A stretch of 41,421 nt of DNA, from assembly GCA_946615865.1 (NCBI GenBank), contig CAMOIJ010000021.1:1-41421 (forward strand), in the 5' to 3' direction. The stretch comes from an uncultured Lachnospiraceae bacterium. GTDB taxonomy: Bacteria > Bacillota > Clostridia > Lachnospirales > Lachnospiraceae. The position numbers and the translations under genes were made by a program. Of this stretch, positions 32,731 through 40,504 are shown piece by piece; positions within the stretch are counted from its first letter, which is position 1; each line of letters opens with the position of its first letter. The notes under the pieces are model-generated. The model saw only the letters and a list, made by a program, of their open reading frames with translations, did not search any database and was not told the DNA's origin.

Positions 32731-33711
32731 GTGAGACATTTTACATCAGTAGCCTGTTTTATTTGTTTTTTTATGATAGTGTTGTCGCTGTTTGACTTCT
32801 GTCACAGAGACGAAGTTTTGATCAGGGAGGGGCTGATTTCCAACCGGGACCTGGTCATAGCGCAGCTAGACACGGAGGAGCCTGATCAGATCGACGTTCT
32901 GTGTGTTGGAAACAGTTTGGGGTTCTGCAGCATCAACCCGATGGAGTTATACAGGAATACCGGAATCACTTCCTATGTCGCGAGTAATGCGATGCAGACG
33001 CCGGTGGAGACTTATTATGTGATACGAAAGGCGCTTAGGCGGCATCCGATCAAGGTCATCTTATGGGAGGCAGACAATATCGCCAGGGTAGACAATGATC
33101 TTATTATGGGGGCTTCGGCTCTGCTTGCCGAGGACCTCAGATATCATCATCCTTTTCTGCGATACCACAAAGCCTGGCTCAACAAGGTAAACGACTTCAT
33201 CCCAAGGCCCAATTTCAAGGGCTATGTCATCAATGAAGTGGTAAAACCCTATACAGGAGGGGAGTATTACAAGCAAGATGACACAAGCGTGGAAGAAATA
33301 AGCGCGGAAGGGCATTACTATTTTGACAAAATAAAGAAGCTGTGCGATGAAAAAAACATAAAGCTCGTGCTGTACAGCAATCCGTCTCCGGTTTGTTATG
33401 AACCTGCGGGCCATAACGGGATCATACAGTTCGCAAAAGAGAAAGGCCTGGATTACCTGGATGGGGACGCAGACCTTGCGCAGATCGGGATCGACTGGAG
33501 TACGGATATTTATGATGAGGGCGACCATCTGAATCTGGAAGGGGCGAAAAAGATGACCGGGTACGTCGCCCGTTACCTTATCAAAGAGCATGAACTTGCG
33601 GACCACCGGAATGATCCGGCCTATGAATCATGGAATGAGCTTTACTTGGCTTATGAGAAAGAGGCCGTAAGGATGAAGGGAACTGCATATTACAGGCTGG
33701 AGGAACAATGA
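32731..33711 (+). CDS. Membrane-anchored SGNH-hydrolase-like (DltD/AlgX-type) protein
   Basis: 326 aa from GTG 32731, with GAGGG seven bases upstream; an in-frame TTG at 32713 lacks a site. One N-terminal hydrophobic segment (FICFFMIVLSLF) anchors an extracellular domain. Block I is VLCVGNSLGFCSINP, with Ser in the nucleophile position, and the C-terminal catalytic block is DEGDHLNLEGAKKM (Asp and His). Such proteins are often acyl-transfer or esterase partners of MBOAT O-acyltransferases in cell-surface polymer modification. No MBOAT gene is near, so the substrate is unknown. The stop overlaps the next ATG (ATGA), so the two are co-translated. Confidence 0.75.
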   Translation: MRHFTSVACFICFFMIVLSLFDFCHRDEVLIREGLISNRDLVIAQLDTEEPDQIDVLCVGNSLGFCSINPMELYRNTGITSYVASNAMQTPVETYYVIRKALRRHPIKVILWEADNIARVDNDLIMGASALLAEDLRYHHPFLRYHKAWLNKVNDFIPRPNFKGYVINEVVKPYTGGEYYKQDDTSVEEISAEGHYYFDKIKKLCDEKNIKLVLYSNPSPVCYEPAGHNGIIQFAKEKGLDYLDGDADLAQIGIDWSTDIYDEGDHLNLEGAKKMTGYVARYLIKEHELADHRNDPAYESWNELYLAYEKEAVRMKGTAYYRLEEQ

Positions 33712-35242
33712 CCAAAAAAGAATCAATCTTCATCCTGTTTTCAATTACATTATGCTGGTCGTCCTCCTACATCTTTATCAAGGACATCCCGCAGAGTTTC
33801 TCGGTCTACGCGTATCTGGCACTGACGAGCGGCGTCGTCGGCGAGCGTGTATGCTTCGATGGAGATCATTATTGTGCCGCTCATCCTGATCTTGAGGAAG
33901 CAGTATCCGACTCGCAACAATGTGGTCGGAATCTTCATTATTTTGATAGGGATCCTGACGTCGAACTGGGGAACCATGGGAGGCGCGGGGCTGGTTGGGG
34001 CCCTGTATATTTTGGGATCGGCGGCGACAATGTCAATGTACACGGTGCTTGCCACGGAGTACACGAAGGAGTCGGACCCGTCGCTGCTGACGGTCCTGCA
34101 GATGCTTGTGTCGGCGGCGTTCGGCTTTGTGCTGTGGATGGCGACGGACGCGAGTTCGCTCTTTACGATCGAGTGGTCGCAGGTGACGTTGTCCTACATC
34201 TTCCTGATCGCGTTCTTCTCGAAGTGCTACGCATATCTGATGCTTATGTACGCGGACAAGTATGCGGACGCCGTGAGCGTTACGATCGTGGCTTCGACGG
34301 AGCCGGTTGTGACTTTGGTTGCGGCAGTGTTACTGCCCGAATCGATGGGCGGCGTCGAACAGTTCTCTGCCAAAGCAGTGATCGGCGCATTGATCATCTC
34401 TCTGGGCGCGATCGTCGCAGGCACGAATTTCTTGTCCAAAAAGGAAACAGCCCGAGCGGATGAAGATATAGAATCTCTCCTGGAGGAGCAGGCGGAGGCA
34501 GATGAAGAGATCGGAGAGGATATGGGCTTTGAGATGACGGTCAGGGTGCTGGAAGGCATTGAAGCTGCCCAGGCTCAGGACAAGGAAGCGGAGGCAAGGC
34601 TTCCTTCCCTGCCGGATCCCAAGGTGGTTTTTTTGCTGGTCGCATTGATGTTCGCCATCCTGTCCGCATCCATAAACGTAATGACTTTTGCGGGCGGCTA
34701 CTCGCAGATAAGACCGGTCAACTCGATTCCGGCGCCGGTGGGAATGGTCTTCGGACCGGTCGGCGCGCTCGGCTGCGCCATAGGAAACCTGTTGGGAGAC
34801 ATGGTCCGGATCAGTACCTTGCAGGGAACAGTGGTTCTCGGATTTATCGCGAACTTCCTGTCCGCCTATATACCTTATAAGGTATATAGAGCGATCGCCG
34901 GCGACATGGTCAATGTACATACCTGGAAGAAGATTGGCCTGTTCGCATGGTCGGCAGTGCTCAGCTGCCTGGCCTGCGCGCTGTTCCTGGGATTCGGCCT
35001 GGAAGTTGTTTTCGGGCAGTATTATGAGGGTATTGTAACAGGCATATTCATTAACAATTTAACGTTCACTATGGCGCTGGGCTTCCCCGTGCTCATTGTG
35101 TTGACGTCGAGCGACTTCGGCCTTGGAGCGTGGGTTACCTTGCAGCTTCGCAGGGAATCCTTTGCTGATGATTATGGGCGCCCTGACCCTGGGCTGCATT
35201 ATTGTCACCTGCCTGATGCAGGGGAGAGAAGCAGACGTTTGA
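33708..35242 (+). pseudogene. EamA (DMT) transporter fused to ECF S-component-like domain, broken twice
   Basis: Three frames are needed. 33708-33832 gives a normal EamA start (ITLCWSSSYIFIKDIPQSFS, YAYLALTSGV). From about 33833 another frame continues with SVYASMEIIIVPLILILRKQ and the rest of the EamA half (TEPVVTLVAAVLLPE); about 65 residues between them are missing. An acidic linker (about 34450-34610) joins a second membrane domain resembling ECF S-components of the QueT kind (GMVFGPVGALGCAIGNLLGD). Near 35150 the frame changes again; the natural hydrophobic end (MIMGALTLGCIIVTCLMQG) stops at 35240-35242. Its stop abuts the stop of the convergent gene. The EamA-ECF fusion itself is continuous in one open frame of over 1200 bases. 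Confidence 0.72.
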
Positions 35243-36706
35243 TCAATATCCTAATTTCTGGAAATACTTGACGAGGTTATGTTTTGCCCTGCTCGTGTTC
35301 ACATGCTTGAACCATGTGATATCGGGCAGGATTTTTTCGTTGGAGACAACTGTGATCAGGTCACCTTCGCTGAGGCGGGTGTTCTTGGGGAGCCTGGTCT
35401 TGGACTCGTCGACCATGGCGTACTCGAAATGGAGCCCCAGGTCGGTGTGGACATAGAAGGCGAAGTCCAGCACAGTGGCACCCTTGTCGATGTCCATGGC
35501 GGAGCCGTCGCGGCGGAAGACTTTGATCTTCTCGTTGTAAGTGTCCTGCGGCTCGATCTCGTTGACGTTGTGAATGGCAAAATCGGAGTCCGGATCCACG
35601 ATGCTGCCGTAGAGGAAGCGAAGGTACTCCAGCTCGGTCCGCACGAAGAGGCGGTAGAGGTTGTCCGTCTCGTCGGCGAGCAGGAAGTATCCGGTATCCT
35701 TGTTGGTGGTGAAACAGTACTTGACCAGGTAGAAGCCCTTCGACGAGAGGGCCCTGTCAAAATAGTGAAAGAACACATCATATGGGTGCAAACCGGACTT
35801 CTCTTCGCCGAGTTCATCGCTCACGATCAGTGTCACGTCGTAGAGTTCGATGTTGTATTTGGTGAGGAGCGAAGACCAGTCTTCCCTGAGATTCTTGGCG
35901 TCGCGGCTGATCTGGCGGTAAATGCTGATCTTAGAGCGCTCGCTGTGGATCAGGTCCACGATGTAGCGGCGGTAGCGGCTGAGCGCCGCGCTGCTGTAAT
36001 CCGAGCTGAAGATTTGTTCCAGTGTATTGAGAGATTCCTTGCAGGCATTACTGTTAGTCTCCAGCAGATGGCTGTACTGCCCCTCGATGTTGTCATACAT
36101 GGCGGGGTGCTCTATTTTGAAACAGAGCTCTTCCAGAACATCGGCCAGGTGGTCCGCCTTAGCAAGCCTTGCCATGGGAATGATGATCGCCTTGGTGTGT
36201 TCAGCCTTGGGGATGCGCTTCTCCTCCTTCACGCCGGAGAGGGTATTGAGGTTGTCGATCCGGTCGGCGATCTTGACCAGAAGGGCCTTGCTGTTCATCT
36301 TGCGCTGCAGCTTGGCGTCCGAAAGCATATCCTTCTGCGCCTTTGTCAGGGTGTGATTGGCTGCGTCAAAGTCTTTGTCGCTCAGAGCTGTCACTGCGTC
36401 TACGATGTCCGCGACGCTCGAATCGAACTGCTTCTCGATGTCTTCGAGCGTAACGTCGCAATCCTCGACTACGTCATGGAGCAGCGCCGCCATTATCACA
36501 TCGCTCTCAGCTCCCCATTCAGCTACAGAACGCGCTGCGCGAAGCACGTGATTGATATAAGGCTCGCCCGAACCACGGTTCACTCCCGAATGCTTTTCCT
36601 CAGCAAAGTGGTAAGCGCGCTTGATGCCGTTCTTATTCCCCACTTTGTGATTCTTGCTGTAAATGTTCATGATATCGCTAAATTCAACTTTCAGTTCATA
36701 TGCCAT
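35243..36706 (-). CDS. RelA/SpoT-like HD-TGS protein with degenerate synthetase region
   Basis: 487 aa from the ATG at 36706, which has an excellent site (AAAGGAGG); upstream frame to 36781 overlaps the previous gene. Residues about 28-185 are the RelA-type HD hydrolase: H53 in GEPYINHV, H77-D78 in AALLHDVVED, D148 in KIADRIDNL. Residues about 395-487 are a TGS domain (FRRDGSAMDIDKGATVLDFA). The part between (about 265-390) follows the synthetase topology loosely (SKISIYRQISRD; NIELYDVTLIVSD; YRLFVRTELEYL) but lacks the usual ATP- and GTP-binding signatures. The helical, zinc-finger and ACT regions of Rel are absent. A (p)ppGpp hydrolase or nucleotide sensor role is inferred. It is the second gene of an operon with the XRE regulator (29-base gap). 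Confidence 0.82.
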   Translation of the reverse strand: MAYELKVEFSDIMNIYSKNHKVGNKNGIKRAYHFAEEKHSGVNRGSGEPYINHVLRAARSVAEWGAESDVIMAALLHDVVEDCDVTLEDIEKQFDSSVADIVDAVTALSDKDFDAANHTLTKAQKDMLSDAKLQRKMNSKALLVKIADRIDNLNTLSGVKEEKRIPKAEHTKAIIIPMARLAKADHLADVLEELCFKIEHPAMYDNIEGQYSHLLETNSNACKESLNTLEQIFSSDYSSAALSRYRRYIVDLIHSERSKISIYRQISRDAKNLREDWSSLLTKYNIELYDVTLIVSDELGEEKSGLHPYDVFFHYFDRALSSKGFYLVKYCFTTNKDTGYFLLADETDNLYRLFVRTELEYLRFLYGSIVDPDSDFAIHNVNEIEPQDTYNEKIKVFRRDGSAMDIDKGATVLDFAFYVHTDLGLHFEYAMVDESKTRLPKNTRLSEGDLITVVSNEKILPDITWFKHVNTSRAKHNLVKYFQKLGY

Positions 36707-36735
36707 GGGTGCCTCCTTTCCGCGCCGGGCGATCT

Positions 36736-37887
36736 TTAGTCTGAACTCTTCACGGAAGCGGCCTTGATGGCGTGATACCACTGGTCGTCGTCTGTCGTCC
36801 CTGAGATCTTCCCATATCTGAACATATTCCGCTCCAAGCTCTTCTTAACAAACCGTTCTAAAGTCGATCTGACCATAACTGCCTTCTGGTACTCTGAAAA
36901 TCTCTCATTTAACACTCCGTCCGGCTCCGCGTACAGCGCCTTGAAGTTCATGATCATCTCATCCACCATCTCCGGGTCCGCCTCGAAATCCGGGTAATCA
37001 AGCAGGAGATTGTGATGGATCTCCTCCTCTGACATGGTGAGAGGGTATCTCGAAATTCCCATAAACTGGATCACCGGCGTGTGCTCGCGCCCCTTGGATA
37101 CTGAGTTGATCGTTCCGATGCCTCCGATATACTCGGGCTTATTGTTGTCGATCCTGTGGAAGATCAGCAGCGCTTTGTCTGTGCTGGCGTGGCTCATACT
37201 GACAAAAGCATGGAACTGGGAGAGTGTGAAATCTCCGAAATAGGCTCTGCTCTCGTAGTTTTCGCCGATGTGCCGGATGACTTCCTCAGGGTTTTTCATT
37301 TGGTCCAGCTCTGTTTTGACCCGGGTGACTTCGCTTCTGTCATTGATCCCGAGAATAGCCGCGCAGCCGAATTCCGGCACGTCCAGGGAAGTGGGATTCT
37401 CATATATGTAGAGAACGCCGTAATGAAGGGAATCCCTGGGCGGCAGCAGGTCCCGTCCCTTCGACTTGCTCGTGTCAAAATAGTACATGTAGTAAGCTGC
37501 ACAGTACTTGAGGAAGGTTTCCATCTTCTCCTTGTCTATTCCCGCGCTCCTCGGAGTTACTGTGACGGCAGAAGGAGTGATGCTCTTAGTAAGGAAATCG
37601 TCGATGGAGATGTCAAAGTGTTTCTTGAGCCTGAGCAGGTGCTCTGTGCCCAGGATCCTCCGGCCTTTACAGTAGTCGGTCATCGAGGCGGGCGCCACGC
37701 AGAGCAGGTCTGCCAGGTCTTTCTGCGTTATACCTTGCTGTGCGATCAGCTTCTTAAGGTTGGAAGATACAATCTCTGCCAGGTCCTGGTTGTTCGCTGC
37801 CGCCGCAGATCTTCCGGTGGTTCCATTGGTGCCGCCGGCTCCGGAAGTCCCGGAGATTCCAGTCCCGTTTTTCTCACTTGCAGTCAT
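36736..37887 (-). CDS. XRE regulator with large uncharacterised C-terminal domain
   Basis: 383 aa; AAAGGAGG before the ATG. Residues 1-33 are Gly/Thr/Ser/Ala-rich and probably disordered. Residues about 37-98 are an HTH_XRE domain (LKKLIAQQGITQKDLADLLC, SMTDYCKGRRI). The remaining 270 residues (KMETFLKYCAAYYMYYFDTS; FGDFTLSQFHAFVSMSHAST; a helical end) match no domain I recognise; the alternating beta strands suggest a sensor fold. It precedes the HD-TGS gene by 29 bases and is transcribed from a near-consensus promoter, so I infer that it controls or works with that protein. Confidence 0.82.
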   Translation of the reverse strand: MTASEKNGTGISGTSGAGGTNGTTGRSAAAANNQDLAEIVSSNLKKLIAQQGITQKDLADLLCVAPASMTDYCKGRRILGTEHLLRLKKHFDISIDDFLTKSITPSAVTVTPRSAGIDKEKMETFLKYCAAYYMYYFDTSKSKGRDLLPPRDSLHYGVLYIYENPTSLDVPEFGCAAILGINDRSEVTRVKTELDQMKNPEEVIRHIGENYESRAYFGDFTLSQFHAFVSMSHASTDKALLIFHRIDNNKPEYIGGIGTINSVSKGREHTPVIQFMGISRYPLTMSEEEIHHNLLLDYPDFEADPEMVDEMIMNFKALYAEPDGVLNERFSEYQKAVMVRSTLERFVKKSLERNMFRYGKISGTTDDDQWYHAIKAASVKSSD

Positions 37888-37920
37888 TTATATTCGCCTC
37901 CTTTGTTTGATGATTGACCA

Positions 37921-37949
37921 ATTATAGTGGAAATTAACTGATAATTCAA
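37921..37949 (-). promoter_or_regulatory. Sigma-A promoter of the XRE/HD-TGS operon
   Basis: On the minus strand TTGAAT (37949-37944), a 17-base spacer and perfect TATAAT (37926-37921), 33 bases before the start codon. The 307-base divergent region 37888-38194 has no gene. Its AATTATAG octamer occurs at 37920 (the -10 region), 38037 and 38071. Confidence 0.78.
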
Positions 37950-38115
37950 GAAAATGATGAAAAAGAGATATGGAATTACTGAATTTGAGAAAATATGGCT
38001 TGGGTTTTGTTTTGCTTAACGAGTTAAATTTGGCTGAATTATAGATATAATCTGACAATTCGGGATTACAAATTATAGAATTTTCCATATGCGAATTATG
38101 TTCAGCTTTTTCAGA

Positions 38116-38145
38116 TTGTCAAGAGCTGGGACAGGAGAGTATTCT
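38116..38145 (+). promoter_or_regulatory. Candidate promoter of the M50/LRR operon
   Basis: TTGTCA (38116-38121), an 18-base spacer and TATTCT (38140-38145). A strong ribosome site (AAGGAGGTGA) follows before the ATG at 38195. Confidence 0.5.
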
Positions 38146-38194
38146 ATTGAAACTAAACTCTCAAAGACCACAGCAGTAAGGAGGTGAAGCTGAT

Positions 38195-38980
38195 ATGTAT
38201 CCCATTCTATGCGAAGACGGGAAAGTGTACTATGGACTGACTCTATTGACATTCGGGAAAGGAGTCCGAAAAGCGAGACCGCTGTGCAGGCTGCTCAACG
38301 CGGCGCTTCCGGCCGGCTCTGTTTTGACTTTCCTCATCGGCGCAGCATTACTTTTCTGGCAAAACAGCGACCGTGTCCCGGTGGACAACTACAGCCTGCT
38401 TCTGTTCTACGCTCTGGTAATCGTGTCCATGTTCATGCACGAGGCTGCGCACCTGATCGCTGCCGTGGCGTATGGCTACCCGGTGTCAGAAGCGGGCGTC
38501 ATTTTCTATCTGAAAATCCTCCCGGCCTGCCTCTATGTGGGACACGGCCGGAAGAAAAATGCCACCAAAGGCGAAGAGATCCAGCTGGCACTGGCAGGGA
38601 TCGAGGCGAATCTTCTCGCCGCAGGTCTGTTCTTGCTTGTCGCCGCGCTGTGGGAAGATCTCAGCATGACTTTCTTCGCAGCAGCGGTCTCCAACATCTT
38701 CATCATCATATCCAATCTTGTGCCCGCCAAAGGAATGGAAGACGACGGAGAGGTCGCACTGAATTGCCTGTTCGAAGTAAAGAGCATCTATACAGTTGCC
38801 AGAAAGTGTATGAGAAGCAAAAAGCGACGCCGCAGGCTAATCCGCTCCGCAGGACTGTCCGGTATAGCTTGCATCGCGCTTTTCCGTCTCATCCTCTTCA
38901 CAAATGAAAAGTATATCCTGTGGGCCGGATTCATCATTTTCAGCCCGATGGTGTTCATAATGCTGTATTGCAATGCATAG
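38195..38980 (+). CDS. M50-like membrane zinc metalloprotease
   Basis: 261 aa with about five or six hydrophobic segments. The zinc motif HEAAH (H82, E83, H86) lies in a membrane helix after FYALVIVSMFM, and the third ligand motif of site-2 protease-like enzymes is visible as NLVPAKGMEDDG (N174, P177, D184). Such enzymes cut within membranes, in regulated proteolysis of anti-sigma factors or in maturation of small secreted peptides. A basic cytosolic patch (MRSKKRRRRL) precedes the last helices. It forms an operon with a membrane-anchored LRR protein (26-base gap). Its substrate is not evident. Confidence 0.82.
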   Translation: MYPILCEDGKVYYGLTLLTFGKGVRKARPLCRLLNAALPAGSVLTFLIGAALLFWQNSDRVPVDNYSLLLFYALVIVSMFMHEAAHLIAAVAYGYPVSEAGVIFYLKILPACLYVGHGRKKNATKGEEIQLALAGIEANLLAAGLFLLVAALWEDLSMTFFAAAVSNIFIIISNLVPAKGMEDDGEVALNCLFEVKSIYTVARKCMRSKKRRRRLIRSAGLSGIACIALFRLILFTNEKYILWAGFIIFSPMVFIMLYCNA

Positions 38981-38992
38981 GGGTCAGACCCC
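38979..38992. repeat. REP-like palindrome AGGGGTCAGACCCC
   Basis: Begins on the middle base of the stop codon of the M50-like gene and fills half of the gap to the LRR gene. Same core as the perfect palindrome at 15068. In the mRNA it would form a small hairpin just ahead of the LRR ribosome site. Confidence 0.7.
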
Positions 38993-39006
38993 GGAAGGAG
39001 GTTACA

Positions 39007-39822
39007 ATGAAAACAAGGACTATCATGGCAGCTGTTATTGCAGCGATCCTCATCGTGATCTGCGGCGGATCCGCAATTCATTATTTGCTGGACAACATGC
39101 CCGTCGTCTTTAACGATCCCGCGCTTGAACTGGCTGTTCGCACCGGCCTCGGGATCTCAGACCGCCCGATCACCCGCAAAGAAGCCCGGGAAGTCGTCTC
39201 CCTGGACCCCTCCCTCATGGAGGGATACACCAAAGAAATCACAGATCTAAGAGGCCTTTCTGCTTTTTCCAATCTCAAAAAACTGAATCTCGCCAACAAC
39301 ATGATTACAGACATCAGCGAACTCAGTAAGCTCAAAGAATTGAAGATCCTACACCTTGTTGGCAACCAGATCAGCGACGTCGCAGCCCTGTCATCCCTCA
39401 CCAACCTCGAGTTCCTCGACCTTGAGGGCAACAAAATTTCAGACATCAGCGCCCTCAAGCGCCTCACCAAACTCACCGTCCTGGACCTCCGCAATAACCA
39501 CATTTCAGACATCAGCAGCCTTTCAGCCATGAAGGATATGAGATGCCTCTACCTCGGCAACAACGAGATCACCGACATCACACCCCTGCAATCGCTGGTG
39601 AAACTGACTTACCTGAGCGTGGGCGGGAACGAGATCTCAGACATCGAACCGATCTCAGACATGAAAACCCTCGACCACCTTCTGGTCAGCAACAACCGGA
39701 TCAGCGACATCAGCGTACTCCAGAACCTTCCCGGCCTCGAATACCTGGACGTTCAGGGGAACCCGATTGACCCAGGTTTTACGCTCGACGACGTGGCTGA
39801 AAGTTGTACGGTGATCCAGTGA
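39007..39822 (+). CDS. Membrane-anchored leucine-rich repeat protein (internalin-type repeats)
   Basis: 271 aa from ATG 39007 (GGAAGGAGG upstream); an in-frame ATG at 38920 overlaps the protease gene and is unlikely. An N-terminal hydrophobic segment (IMAAVIAAILIVICGG) acts as signal anchor. A short helical cap (FNDPALELAVRTGL) is followed by about eight 22-residue LRRs (LxxLxxLxLxxNxISDIS), as in internalins. There is no cell-wall sorting signal. The LRR face probably binds a protein; the operon with an M50-like protease suggests it could be a partner or substrate, which is inference. Confidence 0.88.
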   Translation: MKTRTIMAAVIAAILIVICGGSAIHYLLDNMPVVFNDPALELAVRTGLGISDRPITRKEAREVVSLDPSLMEGYTKEITDLRGLSAFSNLKKLNLANNMITDISELSKLKELKILHLVGNQISDVAALSSLTNLEFLDLEGNKISDISALKRLTKLTVLDLRNNHISDISSLSAMKDMRCLYLGNNEITDITPLQSLVKLTYLSVGGNEISDIEPISDMKTLDHLLVSNNRISDISVLQNLPGLEYLDVQGNPIDPGFTLDDVAESCTVIQ

Positions 39823-39848
39823 ATTGCTCGATGGGAACGGAAATAGAG

Positions 39849-39942
39849 CTTTGCGCGCTTTATTGAGGATGAGCTCTCTGAGACAGACGCCGAGAAGCTC
39901 GCAGAGACAGCTGCCAACAACGGCCAGTGGAGAGAGATGTAA
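39849..39942 (+). other. Possible gene remnant
   Basis: One frame reads SFARFIEDELSETDAEKLAE then TAANNGQWREM and stops at 39940-39942, protein-like in composition but preceded by a stop and without a start or ribosome site. It may be the last 30 residues of a lost gene. Confidence 0.3.
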
Positions 39943-39993
39943 TCTCAGCCCAGTTGAGAGTTAAAATAGAGAATTAAAGTTAAAATGGAAAAA

Positions 39994-40025
39994 TCGGTCC
40001 GGCATATTTGCCGGGCCGACTTTTA
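39994..40025. terminator. Bidirectional terminator
   Basis: Ten-base stem TCGGTCCGGC / GCCGGGCCGA (one G-T pair, loop ATATTT) with an A-run before and CTTTTA after. It ends the LRR transcript and lies 70 bases beyond the stop of the convergent small gene. Confidence 0.85.
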
Positions 40026-40096
40026 TGTTAAGGCGTCGTTGGGCGGGTTCATTCCGAACCTCCGGAGCCATGGTTTTCTTAGAGGCTTTGGCTGGT

Positions 40097-40312
40097 TCAC
40101 TCGGAACCTGCGGAACCGCGATCCTCTTTGGAGAAATCGCCCACGAAGAAGTAGCCGACATCGAAGAAGAGGGCGATGATCAGCACCGGGACGAGAGCCT
40201 GCCAGAAGAACAGCATCAGCAGCGCGAACATGAGGGTGGGAATTTCGATGATGGTCTTGTCGTTTCTTGTGACGACGAAAGTGGTTTCTTTGATAAAACG
40301 GATGAATTTCAT
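40097..40312 (-). CDS. Small DUF4342-like membrane protein
   Basis: 71 aa from ATG 40312, with GGAGG seven bases upstream (an in-frame TTG six bases earlier is unlikely). A short basic N-terminus (KFIRFIKETTFVVTRNDKTI) is followed by IEIP and one or two hydrophobic segments (LMFALLMLFFWQALVPVLII), then an acidic tail. This resembles the membrane part of DUF4342 proteins, whose function is unknown. No partner gene is in the same direction nearby. Confidence 0.7.
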   Translation of the reverse strand: MKFIRFIKETTFVVTRNDKTIIEIPTLMFALLMLFFWQALVPVLIIALFFDVGYFFVGDFSKEDRGSAGSE

Positions 40313-40504
40313 GATCAAACCTCCATATTAAACGTTTTCAGTAGTTTTTGTTTATCTGATGGTAAAAGGATACCGCCGGAATATGAAAAAATCTTGAGAG
40401 ATAGATTAAAACAACATTAAAAATACTAAGGTCTGCAGTTGCAATAAATGATAGAATACTAATCAGGACGCAGGGGTAAGAACCCTTATCAGAGGAGAAT
40501 TCAG

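Noticed and set aside
35279-36739. Open frame of 486 codons on the plus strand
   Set aside because: Lies exactly opposite the HD-TGS gene, has no domain likeness and no ribosome site; it is an antisense shadow of a GC-biased gene.
38209-38907. Open frame of 232 codons inside the M50-like gene
   Set aside because: Arg-rich shadow in another frame; the M50 frame has the strong ribosome site and zinc motifs.
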